Positions 34,885 through 48,772 are shown, counted from the stretch's first letter. The stretch: DNA of 64,000 nt from Bursaphelenchus xylophilus (GCA_904066235.2 CAJFCV020000001.1:6448001-6512000); one strand, 5' to 3'. Made by a program: numbers and translations. Notes: generated by a model not told the origin, from the sequence alone.

Positions 34885-37395
34885 CACAGGATGTTTCAAG
34901 AAATATGACTGGGTGTTTCAAGAAATAGGACAGAAACTATTTGCGAATATCTTTGAGATCTCCGGAGTTATTGCGGAAATTCTTCTTGTTTCTAAAAATT
35001 GAATATGGGCGGTTTTGTACACGCTCAGATTTTCTGTAAATTTTGCACACACTTTGGGCATAGACTGACCACCAATTCCTGAAAGTTTTAGCTCGCGCTT
35101 TGCAAGCGCCTCCGAGATATTGAACAATCTTCGCCGACGAGAGAGCATGCTAACCGCGGAGAGCGGCCAGAAAGAAAAACACTTTTTGGCCATAACTTTG
35201 CTAGTTTCGTGCGGAAAAAATTTATTTTTTATGGAAACATTACACTTTACGGTATAAATAGGTAAGGAACTTTTCGTGCCAAAATTCAGCAAAAAGTGTC
35301 AACTTTTCGCCGACTTTCGATCTAAAAATCTCGGTTGTTTCTGCAAAGCGCGAGCTAGGATTCTCGCATATATTTTAGAAAAAATTATTCTAAATTTATG
35401 CCAAGTTTCATCAAAATCTGAGCGTCGCACTTGGGGTACTTCCCCTGTGAGCAAAAAATTTTTTTTTCGTCGGCGGAGAGGCCAGTTCTCGGCGGAGACT
35501 TTCGGAGCCTTTTCTAAAAATTTTCGCTCATCCGCGGATGAGCGTAAAATCGAAAAAGTGAAAAAGCATACCGTAAAATCCACGGAGGTGTAACGTAAAC
35601 ATACAGTAGTTGACAGCGAATTGTCAATTTTTTTATTTCGTGTGTAACTTCACTCAGACTCAACAGAATTTGATGAGACCAAGAGCGTTTAAGAGGCTGG
35701 GAGACACGCTTCAACCTTATGAAATTGTTTTATTTCATATCGGCCACAGGCGTGGTAAAAATTTTAAAACAAATTTTTTTGGGGGACAACGAATTGTCAA
35801 TTTTTACATTTTGAGGCATAAGATCTCAATAAACCAGCATATAAAGACTAGAATGGAGAGTAATCAGTTGCCAGCAATCATAGAACAGCATACAACGGGT
35901 TTCAGCCATTATTATAATCTCCCTCGCTTTCTATAGGTCGGGCACTTGGGGGTGGACCATGTACAATATAATGACAGCTTAGGGGTCTCAAAGGCCGAAA
36001 TTATTTGATATTATGGTTTTTAATGGAAGAGTATTGCTTATGTGTAAGAAAATTGCACCAGATTACAACTTGGAGGAGCTAAGGGTCAAGCATTCGTCAG
36101 ATAATATTATTTATGGTCATCTAAACCCTGTGTTACTCCCAAAAATCGATAATTTTCTTTCCGACAGGGGGCATAGGTTCATTTAAACTTTCTTTACGGC
36201 CATACTGACGACATTCTACAAATTATTTCATTACCTGTCTCGACGCCCTGAAATTTCCGGGTGAGATTCTGACGGTCCAATTAATTCTTGTGCCACACTA
36301 GGGTGGTGAGTATATTAATCATTTTATTGCGCGTCTTCTGCTTTTTTAAACGTTAAAACTAATATTTTTAATGCTTGTAAAAATCTCTAATATGCTAATA
36401 AAATGTCTTGGAAGTTGCAGGCTTGAAGAAATAAGAATTTTTCTGGGTGTTGCAAACCCGGCGTGAAAATTCATGTAAAACCAAATATTTCCCTCTGCAT
36501 ACCTCATCCATGAGTGCTGGTACTGACATGTGAAAGGCACTGAATATTTGTCTTTTAGTGTAGTTTGTTTTCAAATATAGAAGGTTTCTCCAACGATCCT
36601 CATGCGCGACATTTTTTGATTTTTGATACTCTGACCAACAGCATGAAAGGCCATGATTAACATATTCGAGGTAACAAGGCGCAAGTGTAACCCGTTAGGT
36701 GTAATTTTTTGACTTGCCCTAGCGTAGTAAGATGTAACCGCCCATAAAAAACCGGAATATAAGATAATTTCGGCCTAGGAAGCCCCCAGGCTGACATTAT
36801 ATTGTACATGGTCCACCCCCAAGTGCCCGACCTATAGAAAGCGAGGGAGATTATAATAATGGCTGAAACCCGTTGTATGCTGTTCTATGATTGCTGGCAA
36901 CTGATTACTCTCCATTCTAGTCTTTATATGCTGGTTTATTGAGATCTTATGCCTCAAAATGTAAAAATTGACAATTCGTTGTCCCCCAAAAAAATTTGTT
37001 TTAAAATTTTTACCACGCCTGTGGCCGATATGAAATAAAACAATTTCATAAGGTTGAAGCGTGTCTCCCAGCCTCTTAAACGCTCTTGGTCTCATCAAAT
37101 TCTGTTGAGTCTGAGTGAAGTTACACACGAAATAAAAAAATTGACAATTCGCTGTCAACTACTGTAATTTTGGCCGTTGTAACAGAGTTTCCGCCATGTA
37201 ATACGATGTGATTTTTAAAAAAGGCCCCAAATGTCTCCGCCGAGAACTGGCCTCTCCGCCGACGAAAAAAAATTTTTTGCTCAATACAAAACCGCCCATA
37301 TTCAATTTTTAGAAACAAGAAGAATTTCCGCGATGACTCCGGAGAGCTCAAAGATATTTGCAAATAGTTTCTGTCATATTTCTTGAAACACCCTG
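34885..37395. mobile_element. Nested palindromic DNA transposon, 2.5 kb
   Basis: Outer ends read CACAGGATGTTTCAAGAAAT and ATTTCTTGAAACACCCTG, each bordered by TA, as in Tc1/mariner-type elements. The outer arms match over about 135 bp (around 34910-35020 with 37295-37385) and again at 35450-35520 with 37215-37280. The left arm carries roughly 430 bp (35020-35450) not found on the right. Inside is a second, almost perfect inverted repeat: 35603-35979 with 36789-37165, whose six-frame translations are identical over 108 codons. The central unique part is about 36000-36780. No transposase is recognisable. Confidence 0.75.
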
Positions 37396-40203
37396 TACTC
37401 AAGAAAAAAGTCACAATCAGAAAAAAGTTGAAAGAGACCCTCACGTGCAGGTGGCGTAAGTATTTACAATTCCTTTTCGTACTTCGCGCATACCTTATTG
37501 TTGCATTAAAAATGAGGTGTAGTTTTCTTGACCTTGAGTTATCGTAACAGAAAAGCCAAAAGTTGCTCCGAAAAACAAAGATCCGTGAGTTTTATGTGGA
37601 TATTTTTAGAGTAATACATGTAAAATACCTCAAAATATTGAGGGCCTGATAAATTTTCTATTATCTACGGCTTCTCCAAGCCTTCCCCATGCATACAACG
37701 ACAAATCGAAGCGACCCAAAACGACCCGAACTGCCGTTGACCCGAAAAGTCTAGCGCCGGTCTCTATGACCGGCGTTTTTGTTCTCATCTGCCCATTGTG
37801 GACGGGCACGCCACAATTACTTCTAATCTGCTGGATGGTACTTTTTTAATTTGCAAAGAAGCCTGATAACTTTGCTTCATTTAAGGAACTCATCGGATTA
37901 ATTTTTAAATGTCATCTTTTTTTCAAATTGCTCTAAAATTAGTTTTTATCCTCTGTTGGAGAGGAGGACAAGGAGATTGTTGCCATTATCCGGAACACCG
38001 TTGTGAAACTCAGAAAAGGAGTAAAAAATCGAGTCTTGCGTTAAATGGGCAACTCTGCATTTACTTTCTCTTTATATTCTTGCATATTTATGGGTAAAAA
38101 GACATTGTAATACCTTGTCGAATTGAATTCGAATTTCCTGGCTCCCATGAATCATGAATAGCCTTTGGCCTTGGGGCTGACTCTCTGATCGGGTGATTTG
38201 ATTGGAACGCGGTCTTCCAACTTTCCTTTGCATGTCTTTAATATTCCAATGACAAATCTCCATGTCCATGCTCAGTCGCTATTTCATCATTTGTTTAGCC
38301 AAATTGATTTTGTTTTCGCGTGTTAGTAGCCGCTTCTGAGCAGATTTGTTTGGGGGGCGAGGGTAGAAGGCAACCAGCGCAATAAAAATAAAATAAAAAA
38401 CATGAAGGTAGAAAGGAGCATTTCCATTTTTCTCTTGATCACCGAACCCGGAGAAGTCGGGCGAATAATTGGGGAGGGATCGGGGCGAATGGAGAGGCGC
38501 AGACAGCCGGAGGGGAGATTTGTTTCCTCGGCCCAATGATACGGCCGAGAGAGAATCTCTTAGCCGGTCCAGGACTTCATCATCATCACATCCTTCGGGC
38601 CCTTAAAGTGTTTTTTGGGCTTTCGGCCACCCGAGCGTCGTTCCCGGCTGGCTGCTCCACGCCAAAAAAAGAACCCAACCTGCTTGGGCTGGTGTGTTGA
38701 GGAGAGTGGGGGATGCTCTTCTCCTCCTCTTGTTCCTCACTCTCGCTACTCACTTTTCCCCTTTCGCCTTCGTTTTTTGCGAGACTGCACCCAGTTGTCA
38801 CTCGCTTGGCCTCAGGCCATGGCCAAGACCGAGCGACAGTTCTTCTTTCTTCGTTCCAGGCCCTTCTCGAGCTCCTCCTCAGACCTATCTCTACCTCCGT
38901 CAAGTTTCCTCGACTTATTTCCTTTCCCTTAAACGATGCCCTTGGGGCTTAACGTCATCTGGGAGCCAGGTGTTTTGGATGTTCCTGCACCTTGGGTAGC
39001 CTCCGACTTCTCCTCTGGTAATTATACCATACCGAATATGTTTGCCCTGGAGGTATTTTTTGTTTCCATGGCCAAACCCATTTTTGAGGAACTCGGAAAA
39101 GGCTGTTAAGGGCCTTTTGAAATAGGCATTAAATTGCCCGAGACAGTATTTTTTGGCACGTTACCTCAACGGCAGAGACCTCCGTTTGTTAATCTATATT
39201 TTTGTTCGGGGCCATCCCCAAAACAAAGAGATCATCATTTTATTTGATTTGTAACCTTGTAATCGAGCAGTAATCGGATCACGTCAGAGTCAACCGAATT
39301 AGAGATTTTCGAAGCAAATTCCTCCAAAAGGAATGCTGTAAGCATCGCGCTGAGTTTATCCGAAAAAAGGCGTCTCCTGAAACGCGCAGACCGCATTAAA
39401 AGTCTATTTATCAAAGAAAGGAAAACGCCGGAAGGGGTAATCTTCTGTTTTGTTGACTTTGGTAATCGCTATAATCGGCGGCCCAAGGAATTCGAATATT
39501 TTTCGTATGCCTGGCATTCCCATTTTTCATTCCAATATTGTCGGTTCCTTTACGTAGTCGGGCGGCTGTTTTTTCTTATGCCCGGAGGCATTCGCTTAAC
39601 AGATTTCTCACGACTCTCCAAAAACGATTTGCATATGCAGCTGCCTTGACTCGCTGACGTCGCAAAACTAATTCGAATTAACAATAAATCCCAATCCACC
39701 TTCCGGGCGCCCAAAATGGAAAACCAAAAAAATAATATTGGAACCTCGGACGCCGGGTTTGGAGGTCCCACCCGCATTGTGCTTGTTAGAAATTACTTAG
39801 AACTAAGTGGATTGTAACTACTTAAGGACGGAAGATGTTCTGCAGAAAGGATGACGTATATTTTGGCGCATCTTTATTTTACAGAAAATCTTCCTGTATG
39901 ATTGTTCTCTTTTTTCTTTTGTGATTAACGCGATGAGGCCGCCTGGGGCAGAGGATTTGTGAATAGCATCATGATGGGTCTTTTCCTCTTGCCGGAAGAG
40001 TCGCTGATTCGATTAAACTGTGAATTTTGCCAATCCAAAAACTCGCTTCTCCATTTTTTGTTTCGCCTTAAACCCGACGCTTCCGTGTTTAAAGTTAAAG
40101 AGCCTTTTATTGTGCCTAGGGCGGCCGACGTCTCGGTGTGCCTCAGGGCCTCTCAAACACTTCGCCGTCCCTTCTGTGAATATTATTTTATTCCTTCTTC
40201 AGG
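37396..40203. other. Intergenic region upstream of the stand-alone RhoGEF gene
   Basis: About 2.8 kb with no recognised gene. Open frames near 38586-38932 on both strands overlap and are low in information. The last 1 kb should contain the promoter of the gene at 40204. I looked here for a remnant of the Trio SH3 domain on both strands and found none. Confidence 0.4.
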
Positions 40204-42018
40204 ATGGGTGAACCGGGTACGACCTCAGAATCGGCGTCTCTAGATCTGCAGACCCCCTTGCCCAATGGAAACACTGTAGTTGAAGAGGGCGAAAAGAGCG
40301 AAGAACAGGAATCCCCGCAGGCCGAGACCTCCGAATTGGCTAGTCCAGAGAGCCAAGTCAATGTCCCCGCCGTTCAAATCCCCACAAATCCAGAAGATCT
40401 GGCACGACTCAAACGGAGGTCTGTCTGAATTACGATGAGTTTGAATCTATTAAAATTACATGTAATCTCCATTTATGTAATCCATGTTTTAGTTATGTAA
40501 TCAAAGAGTTAGTGGAGACAGAACAAGATTATGTGAAGGACCTGACTTCCGTTGTCGAAGGTTACATTGCGAATCTCGAATCGATGGAATTGCCTGAAGA
40601 TCTGCGAGGAAAAGACAAGATTATCTTCGCGAATATTGGACAGATTCTCGACTTCCACAAAACGTAACTGATTATGCAAATTCTGAGTTTTGTTTAGAGT
40701 TTTCCTCCGTGATATCGAGAAAAGTGCGAATGATTACGAGGCTGCGGGTCAGGCTTTTATCAAACATGTAAGTGTGGTCATCATATTACATCATTACGTT
40801 TATTATTCTTTAATCAAATAAGATTGTTTTTAGGAACGTCGACTTCATACTTATTATGTCAAATATTGCCAGAACAAACCAAAATCAGATTTCTTGGTCT
40901 CTCAGGAATCTTTTGAACAAGTAAGTGAAAGAAATTCATCACTTTTGTCGTCATCCACCTGTGATTACATTCATTTTTTCAGTTCTTCGCTGAAACAAAG
41001 CAAAGATTAGGCCATCGCGTTGCGTTGTGTGATCTGTTAATCAAGCCCGTCCAGCGGATCATGAAGTACCAGTTAATGTTAAAAGACATCTTAAAATATA
41101 CTGAGAAGAGTGGAGAACGTGCAGATGTCCTTAAAAGAGCCCTTGATGTGATGCATGTTGTCCCCAAAGCCTGTGACGACATGATGCAAGTGGGACGATT
41201 ACAAAACTTTGAGGGAAGTCTAAGCGCTCAAGGACGACTCATCTTCCAAGTAAGTCCATTCTTCGTATCCTCACAAATTCAGGGGAAACTCTCGATCTCA
41301 GATGGTGGTGCCACTCAGCCCTTCAAAGGAAAACCTCGACGAGTATTTCTATTTGAACAATCAGCCATCATCGCTGATGAGATACAACCCAAAAAGGAAT
41401 TCGGGAATCCAACTTATATTTTCAAGAATCAGATCATGGTGAGCATACACAACCAGGTTGATTTCATATCCATTAATTGTAGGTAAATAAGATGGTATTA
41501 CAAGAAAACATTCCGGATGAGCCCCTGCGGTTCGGGCTTTCCAGCAACGACCCAGTGCAACAAGTGAAGTTTGTGGCCGAAGCCGAGAATGCGGAAGATC
41601 GGGAGAATTGGCTTCAGAAGATCTCAGCCCAATTGGATCAACAGAAAACATTCTTGGCGGCACTGGTCGACCCAAAGAAATATCAAAATCAATTGGCCAG
41701 TAATATGGCCAACACATCCATGTGAGTGCCTATCCATACAACATAAGAGTACTTTTATATCCCCCTTTAGATCCGACAACAAAAAATCGAACAACTCTCA
41801 TCCGGCAGTCGCGAGTACAAGTTCAAACTCCAATTCCCATTCGAATTCTCCACTCCGTCCGGGCAGCGGGACCGCCTCAAAGTCGAGTAAACTGTTCAGC
41901 TTCGGTGAGTCGCTGAAATGCGCTCGATGTGTAATTAGTTGACCGTTGATCTTGTACAGCCATCTCATTCACCCATTACCTCATTTTAGTGTCCGTTTTG
42001 TCCGGAAAGTCCAAGTGA
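40204..42018 (+). CDS. Stand-alone Trio second DH-PH module (Rho-type GEF), split from UNC-73
   Basis: Nine exons (40204-40418, 40493-40663, 40698-40767, 40834-40920, 40983-41249, 41283-41438, 41483-41721, 41771-41904, 41990-42018), exactly 456 codons. An acidic 70-residue leader precedes a DH domain whose landmarks match Trio DH2: [43 protein letters not shown] and [23 protein letters not shown] domain follows ([33 protein letters not shown]), then a Ser/Asn-rich tail ending GKSK. In the family this half activates RhoA-type GTPases. A splice acceptor (ttcttcag) lies one base before the ATG, so an untranslated 5' exon or spliced leader is likely. No SH3, Ig or fibronectin domain is present. 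In C. elegans a similar product is made from the unc-73 locus as an isoform; here it is a separate gene on the opposite strand. Confidence 0.9.
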
Positions 42019-42952
42019 GAGATTCTCTGCGACATCTGACGTTAACATGTGTGTCATCGTGATTCCTCTAACTCGAACAAACCCTGAGGCCTTTGCTTTG
42101 GGACCGTATCTAATCAGGGCGCCTGCTTCTAAGAACAAAACCTGTTGTAACATTTGTTTCCATTACCGATTTGAATGTTTTTGTCGCGTCATGATGGGTC
42201 TCCTCCAATTTCTAAAGACCAATCGTGTCTGACCTCCTTCGTTTGATGACATTAACCATGTAATTACCGAGATTAGGTACTAGACTGAAGTTCCGCTTTA
42301 TTTTTGCAGATTTTTGTTATACTTCTTCACTTTCAGCCCGGAGTATTCAGAAATGATGACATTTAACCCCATGCCTTTTTGTATCTAACTCTTACCAAGA
42401 GCTTGACGAGTTCTTAACGTTTTAACCCTCGGGATACTGTAGTTTTAGGTCTTACGGTCCCAGACCAGTCCGGTTATCGTTCTTGTATTCTAGTCTCGAT
42501 ATCACAACATATTATTCGTATGTGTAAAATAGCCAAAAATTGTTCACAAGGGTCAAGGGATGTGAAACAGGATGTTTTATGTAATTCTAATATCTGATGT
42601 GTTAAGTTATGACCCTGATATAAAATTTCTTGACCTAAGTAGTGCAGAATATATACAGATTATTTATACATCTGCCTTCCATTCATTACTTTTTATTGTA
42701 TGTACCTATAAAATTAAAATTATTGAAATAAAAAGAAAAAGTTACAATGTGAGAATGCAAATCAGTAAAGCTATATACAACGACAAATGATGAGATTAGC
42801 AAGGGAAGAGGGGCTGGGGGCTGGCTAAGATAACAAGACCAAATAAAGACTAGAGGGTGAGTGAGAAGACACCAGTTATATTATGAGAACCCGAGATTAA
42901 TATAGGAAAGAGTTCGAGGAGATGCGGAGGGAGAACAACCTACAACAAGTAA
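42019..42952. other. Convergent 3' region between the two Trio-derived genes
   Basis: Less than 1 kb separates the stop codon of the Rho-GEF half (+) from that of the Rac-GEF half (-). It is AT-rich with no open frame of note and no obvious inverted repeat. If the two genes were split by an inversion, one breakpoint lies here. Confidence 0.5.
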
Positions 42953-45900
42953 TCAATCCAGCACTTCATTCGCTGGCACAATTAAAGAAACATGGTCCAG
43001 AGCCGGGGGAAGATCTCCGTCACTGCTGGTTGTCGAATATACCGTACTCCGGGGATCATTAGAGTAGTGAATATCACTATTCTTTAGATCCGGACTATCA
43101 AAAGAAGGAGATTTCCTTAAGACGACTGGCATTTCATTAGAGTTTATGGATCCATTGGAATGCCTTTTGTTCTCCAAATCTCCCAATTTCAATCGCCCGA
43201 CACTTGAGGTTAGTTCCCGACTCAAAATGGCTCCATTTTCTGGAATGGATCATATAACATACGAAAAATAAACACAACCTACCATTAATGCTGTTATTAT
43301 TTGAGATGAGGTCAGCATTTAATGTTAAAGTCCGGAGAGTTTTGACCCAGAGATTCCTGTTCTCACTGGTATTAGTCTTTAGAATCACAGCTTCGGACTG
43401 AGGAAGACTGCCCTTCCTCAAGGCGAATCGATTATCTCCATCACTTCCCACATGCTCCACCACACTGACGTCAGTAGTCTAAAGAAGATTAGATCGGAAG
43501 TATACTACCCACCAAGTACTTGTATTTGTAAATATATCTAATCTTCCTGTTTGGAAGTTCTTCCTTCTTTGCAAACACAATGCAGGATTCGAATAAAAAT
43601 ACCTGCAGCTCCTTTTCTTTCTTGAATACTCGCTTTGGTTCTGTTACAGTAAACGTATCTTGTAGAATAAACTCTCCGATTTGATGATTCTATAAATTAC
43701 AATGATTAATAACAAAAATAATTTCTAATAAAAAAAAGATCATACCTTGTAATCCTCAAAGTTCTTTAGATGCATTCTATCATTGGCGACCCTAGGGATA
43801 TTAACCACGACCTCCAAAGCATCCCTCATCTCTTCCGTGTGATGTTTCGAGTATCTCATTACTTGATCCAACAATAATCGATACCGAGTAATCCTTTGGA
43901 CGGGCTTGATCAACATAGAAGAGATGTCCAGACTGTGCGGGAGATTATATTTCTCACGAATTTCCTAAAATAAATATTATTTCAGGAAAAGAGTAAAATA
44001 AAAAAATACTTCAAAGAACCTACGTTGAACAGATTCATTGCCTCAGGAGAATCCAGTATGCTTCCGTTCTCGGCCTTGTTTAGGCAATATTCAGTGTACA
44101 ATTCTTTGAGATTAACCATGTAATGGATAAAACAACATCCAACATCCTCTGGATTCCCCTCGTATTCTTTTAATTTGTCCAAGAACTCTTCTTGGTGGAA
44201 TCGATAAATCTCTTCAATATTTCCAAATATCTCCTTTTCCTTTTGCCTTAGACTAGATGATGACATTTCATTCAATCGATAAGATTTTAGGTAACAATCG
44301 ATGCATTTCCCGAGATCTGAGATGTAATCCGCTTCTGAGTTCAAAAGTTCCTTATAAGGTTTCCTGGAAAAAGTTCCATTATCTCCTCAATCAGGCCTTA
44401 CCGCAGTTTCTCATTAGCATCGAGGGCAAAGGTACTGGAAGATTCCGAACTTTGGGTCAACTTTTCTTCCAAAGACCCATCACTATTCCGGTCGAACAAA
44501 TGCTGGAAGGACTGAAAAGATTTTGATAAATATAAAGCCAATTTTTTTAAATGTACGTACATCACCACCAGACAACCGTCGCAACTCCACTTCCTTGGCC
44601 GTAATCTCCCTTTCGACCCTCGAATACTTATCATTAAGGGCAGGAATAGCTATCTTAATTTCATCCGTATGCAGCGAGTTGTTGAACTGTTCGAAAAAGT
44701 GATCCGAGTGTTTTCGCATGTTCCTCATCAGTGCCAGAATTGACTAAAAAGTTTATTTTTCAAAACCAGGACCACACATCACAACCGAAAACTGAAAAAA
44801 CAATCAAACCTTTAGTTCAATTCTGAATTCCTTCAGACGCTGAACATATTCCTGTAGACTAGAATCGTCGATTGATGTAATTGAGGTACTGGAAACATTG
44901 CTTTCCAACGAATTCAATTTTCCATTTATCTGAAACAAAAGCAATGGTCCCACCGCGAAAACATTACCTCCGCAATTATCACAATTAGATGCGCAGCATT
45001 CCGACAAGCCAGAAGCTGTTCATGGCAATTTTTATAGAGATCTAATAACCGGGTTTGCCGGAGGAAGATCTCCTGTTTCATTTGGGCTACACTCTCCATC
45101 AGATGTATAACATTTCTCGGAGCCTCGAATCCGTTGAACTCTGACTTAACAAATAATTCGATCTTCTTCCAGAATGAAGCGGCACATTTATGGGCGTAAG
45201 ATGTAGCCTGGGCAAGTTACCTGTAATATTTCTACCACCTACATTCAGAAACTGGTCCTTTTTGTCGTTTAATTTGTTCAGATTCACCTTGCACACTTCT
45301 GAACGTTGAGTAGCATTCATTTTCATCTCTTTCTGACAGATTCCTTGACGTCGTACAGGGTCCAAAATGTCTTTGTAGTTCTTTTCCAATACCTCTGCAC
45401 TTGGTAAAGCCTAAAAAGTAAGATTAGTGTTCATAATATCCTCCGTTATATATCAACTTTTCAATCTTCCTTACATTGGCAAAGCATTTGTAATAGTCTG
45501 CTGCCGAGGTAAGCATTCTTAGCCGATTATCCAACTTTTGCTTGATCCGGGCGAATTCGGAAGTAGCAATATCTAAGGCGTTGTTGAGTAAGGTATCCTG
45601 TTCGTAGTTCATGATGTACTGGCGAGTGTTTCCGGCGCTTTTTTCGAAAGTTATTATATGCTCCTTTATTTCCTCTAACCGTTTTTTGTACTTTTCATGC
45701 TCTAGTTTGCAGTCTTCGGTCTCTCGTTCGTTCGCTGGGATACAATTCAGCATTATGAGATCATTTTTGATTCTCATCAACATTTTCATGATAATCTCTT
45801 TGTCATTAATTAATTTGTCTAACTTTGCTGTGGATAAACAAGACATCCTGAGAGTCTCGGCCAATTGCATAACCTGTTTGCTTCCTTGTTCCAGATGAGT

Positions 45901-48772
45901 TGCAATAATTTCCAATTGCTTTATCACATTTTCCTTGTTGGGGAACACCAGATTTACGTTCTCCCTTTGCATGTCTGTGATCAGTTGATTCTTTTTGCTT
46001 AGAAGTTTTAGAACGGCGTTCTCAACATTAGCCATGTTTTCCCTTTGCGCATGAGCGATTGTTTCCAGGGCGTTTTCATGGAGATTGGAGTATCTTTGAA
46101 GATCCTCACGCCATGCCTTAAAGGGTATCTGTAATGTCCAAGCATCCCTTTACCTACCAGGATCTCTCTCAAAACGCTGTCTGACTCTCTTACGAAGAAT
46201 GAAGTGTCTGTTGCCAAATTTAGAACATTCCTTTGTCTTGGCCATTTGTTTTTCTCGGTGTTGTTACATGAATCTGTAAGAGTTGTTATACATTTGATGG
46301 ATCGTACCTATTTTATCCATCATGTCTTGTACCAGGTCCATTGAGTCTTGGTTATTAACTTCGAAGAGATTTCGTTGCTCATCCAAGCACAACTTCAGTT
46401 GCCTGGCTTCCGCCATTATTCGATTATAAGCTTGGGTGATCTTGTTGACTTCGTCTTGCAGTCTACTTTTGTTTTCTTCACATTTTTGAGGATCTGGATA
46501 CACGGTGTAATAGATGTGATCGTTCTGTTTTAGTGATTTGTAATAGTCCATTATCTCCTTATAGTGCATAAAGAAGTTGCAAGCGATATAAAGTAGTTTG
46601 GTCCTGGAGTCGACCTTTTTGGTGAATGATTTCATCCTGTGAGTTAATTCTTCGATCTTAAGACGGGCTTTCATGGGGTCGATTTCTCCTGCAATCCGCA
46701 TAATTTTTATTGTGATCTTTTCCTTACCTCCGTCGATTAGAATTTGCGAGCTTTCGGTCAACTTTTTTGTGCTGACATAGGTGTTCTCGCTGATCTTTTT
46801 GAATTCCTCGTGGTATTTCTCAAATCGTTTTGCCTCGTCCAAAGATCTCCCAATCCCTATTTTCCGTCTTAAATAAGGTTCTCCGTGTTCATCTAGCCAG
46901 TTCAACACCTGTCAATTGTTTTACCTTTTCCGTTACCACCTACCACATCACATTCTTGAAAAAAAACTTTGGCATGATATTTGTAACCAATTGTGTGATG
47001 CCGACTGTCGTAGATGCCATACAATTGTTTTTGGATATTAGATAATTGTGTTATGCAATCCTTAACGTATTTATCAGCACTGACAACACTGTTGCAATCT
47101 CGGCTGTCTCTGTCTAATGCCGACTTTAGTTCATTGGCCGCGTTGAACGCCTTGAAAGAATGATTTATAATGATTATCAGATTGATTTACCTCAGCATAA
47201 CAGTTTTCAAAGCTTTCTTTAAATTCTTCATGCTTTTGTAAGGCGCTTTGTAAGATCTCAGCGGGTGCATTTTCTACGGTCGCTGGGTCTACACCAACGT
47301 TTTGGATCCATCTTTGAGAGTTTTCGATGAACTGTAAACGAAATTGATTACTTTTGTTGAAACCTACGGTTCTATATTTTTCATGGAATTTAATGGCCGC
47401 ACTGAGAATTTTTTCCCTATCCTGAAGAATGGATCTTAACATCTTCCATTCATTCTGCAGGTACTTGAAATGGGTAGCCACGCCTTTGTCCATTCTGATG
47501 GGTGACATTTGTGCTCGATTACTCCAGTTTTTATGACATTGTGTTTCCAGGTGATCATAAGTAACCTTAACATTCTGAAAAGTCGGCTGACGTTTACTTC
47601 TTAATATTTACGTTAACATTCTTCATCGTATTTTGATGATCAGCCAGAAGAATTCGAGCGTGGTCAGCATCCTTTCCAATGTCAAACAAGATCGGTTTGA
47701 TCTGCATTGTGACGTTCAATATGAAGTTATTTACTTTCTCGATCTCATCCTCGATGTTGTTCATATTGGTCACAATTGCTGCCTCACTTCTTTTACTGGC
47801 AAACAGGGAATTCACCTCTCTTCGTCTTCTTTTCAAATCCTCAATGGACTTATGTAGCCGGTTTAGTCCGCTTCTAAAGCCTGGATTCGTAGATAACGCC
47901 AGTGATTTTTCGACCTAAAAAGAGATGATTCAAAAAACGAAACAATACCTGGTTGACTCGTGCTTCGCAAGTCTGTACTTTGTTAACCGTAAGTTCTATC
48001 GACTGTTCAATGCTGTCGATCATCTTGTCTGTTTCACTTATAGTGGTACTGGTTAAGGGAAAGTTTCTGATCGACGAACATTGTTGTTCAAAGTCTTGGA
48101 GAATGTGAGCAACATCCTTGAACAAACTATCTATCATCTGAAAACATAGGATTAAACGTTTCGACTTTTCTTAAAAGACCGTTTACCCTGCGAGTATTTA
48201 TCCATTCATTGTGATTATATTCAAGAGACCCGCCATATTCTCGAATCAGTTCCTGTCTGTCGATAAACCTGACAAGGTGATCTCCGGATATTACTTTTAC
48301 ATCAAATTGGTATCTTCCTTTCTCCACAGCACTCTTGTGTCGATCCCAGAACTTGTCATTCCGTATAACTAAGGCTTCTTCTGTTATTTTCACAAAGTTC
48401 TCCTAAAAAATGTGAATTTATTTCTATTTGTTAAAATTACTTTTCTAAGAGCTTTTAGACTTACTTCAATAATTTTAAGGAACAGCCTCAAATGATCTCC
48501 TTTAGCAGCATTTCGCATGTCGATGACAAACACAAGTTTCTTTGATAAAAAGTCTTCTCTAAAATACGGTTTATGACAGTCATTAGGCACAATATTTACC
48601 CTGTACATTGGCTTAAAAAGTATATAACTGATGTTATGCTGTCAGCCTTGAAGTGTAGACAATTTTCCCTTAACGGCACAAAGATTACTGGACGACCTTC
48701 AAGGTCCCTGGTGCCAGGCAAGAGGGCGTATCCGGCTTCTAGACATTTGACCGGATTGTCAACCGGCGCCAT
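42953..48772 (-). CDS. unc-73: UNC-73/Trio N-terminal half: CRAL-TRIO, spectrin repeats and first DH-PH (Rac-type GEF)
   Basis: About 20 exons on the minus strand, from a probable ATG at 48772 (MAPVDNPVKCLEAGYALLPG). A Sec14/CRAL-TRIO domain comes first (LVFVIDMRNA; later GGSLEYNHNEWI, the Trio-type end). A long series of spectrin-type helices spans about 48100-44500. The first DH domain follows (EADYISDLGKCIDCYL near 44330, then [20 protein letters not shown] near 43900), then a PH domain (FALRKGS..VILKTNTSENRNLWVKTL near 43400). The protein ends with a Ser-rich tail, ..LIVPANEVLD, at 42953. In animals this half is a Rac/RhoG exchange factor guiding axons and cells. The SH3 and second DH-PH that normally follow are missing from this strand; the latter lies at 40204-42018 in opposite orientation. 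The true start is uncertain, since an acceptor just upstream (near 48800) allows a further 5' exon. Confidence 0.9.

Noticed and set aside
35610..37158. Two identical 108-codon open frames in opposite orientation as a duplicated gene
   Set aside because: They are the two arms of an inverted repeat; the translation has no family resemblance and the identity follows from the palindrome.
38586..38932. 105-codon open frames on both strands
   Set aside because: They overlap each other, are Ser/Arg/Pro-rich from biased composition, and have no splice or homology support.
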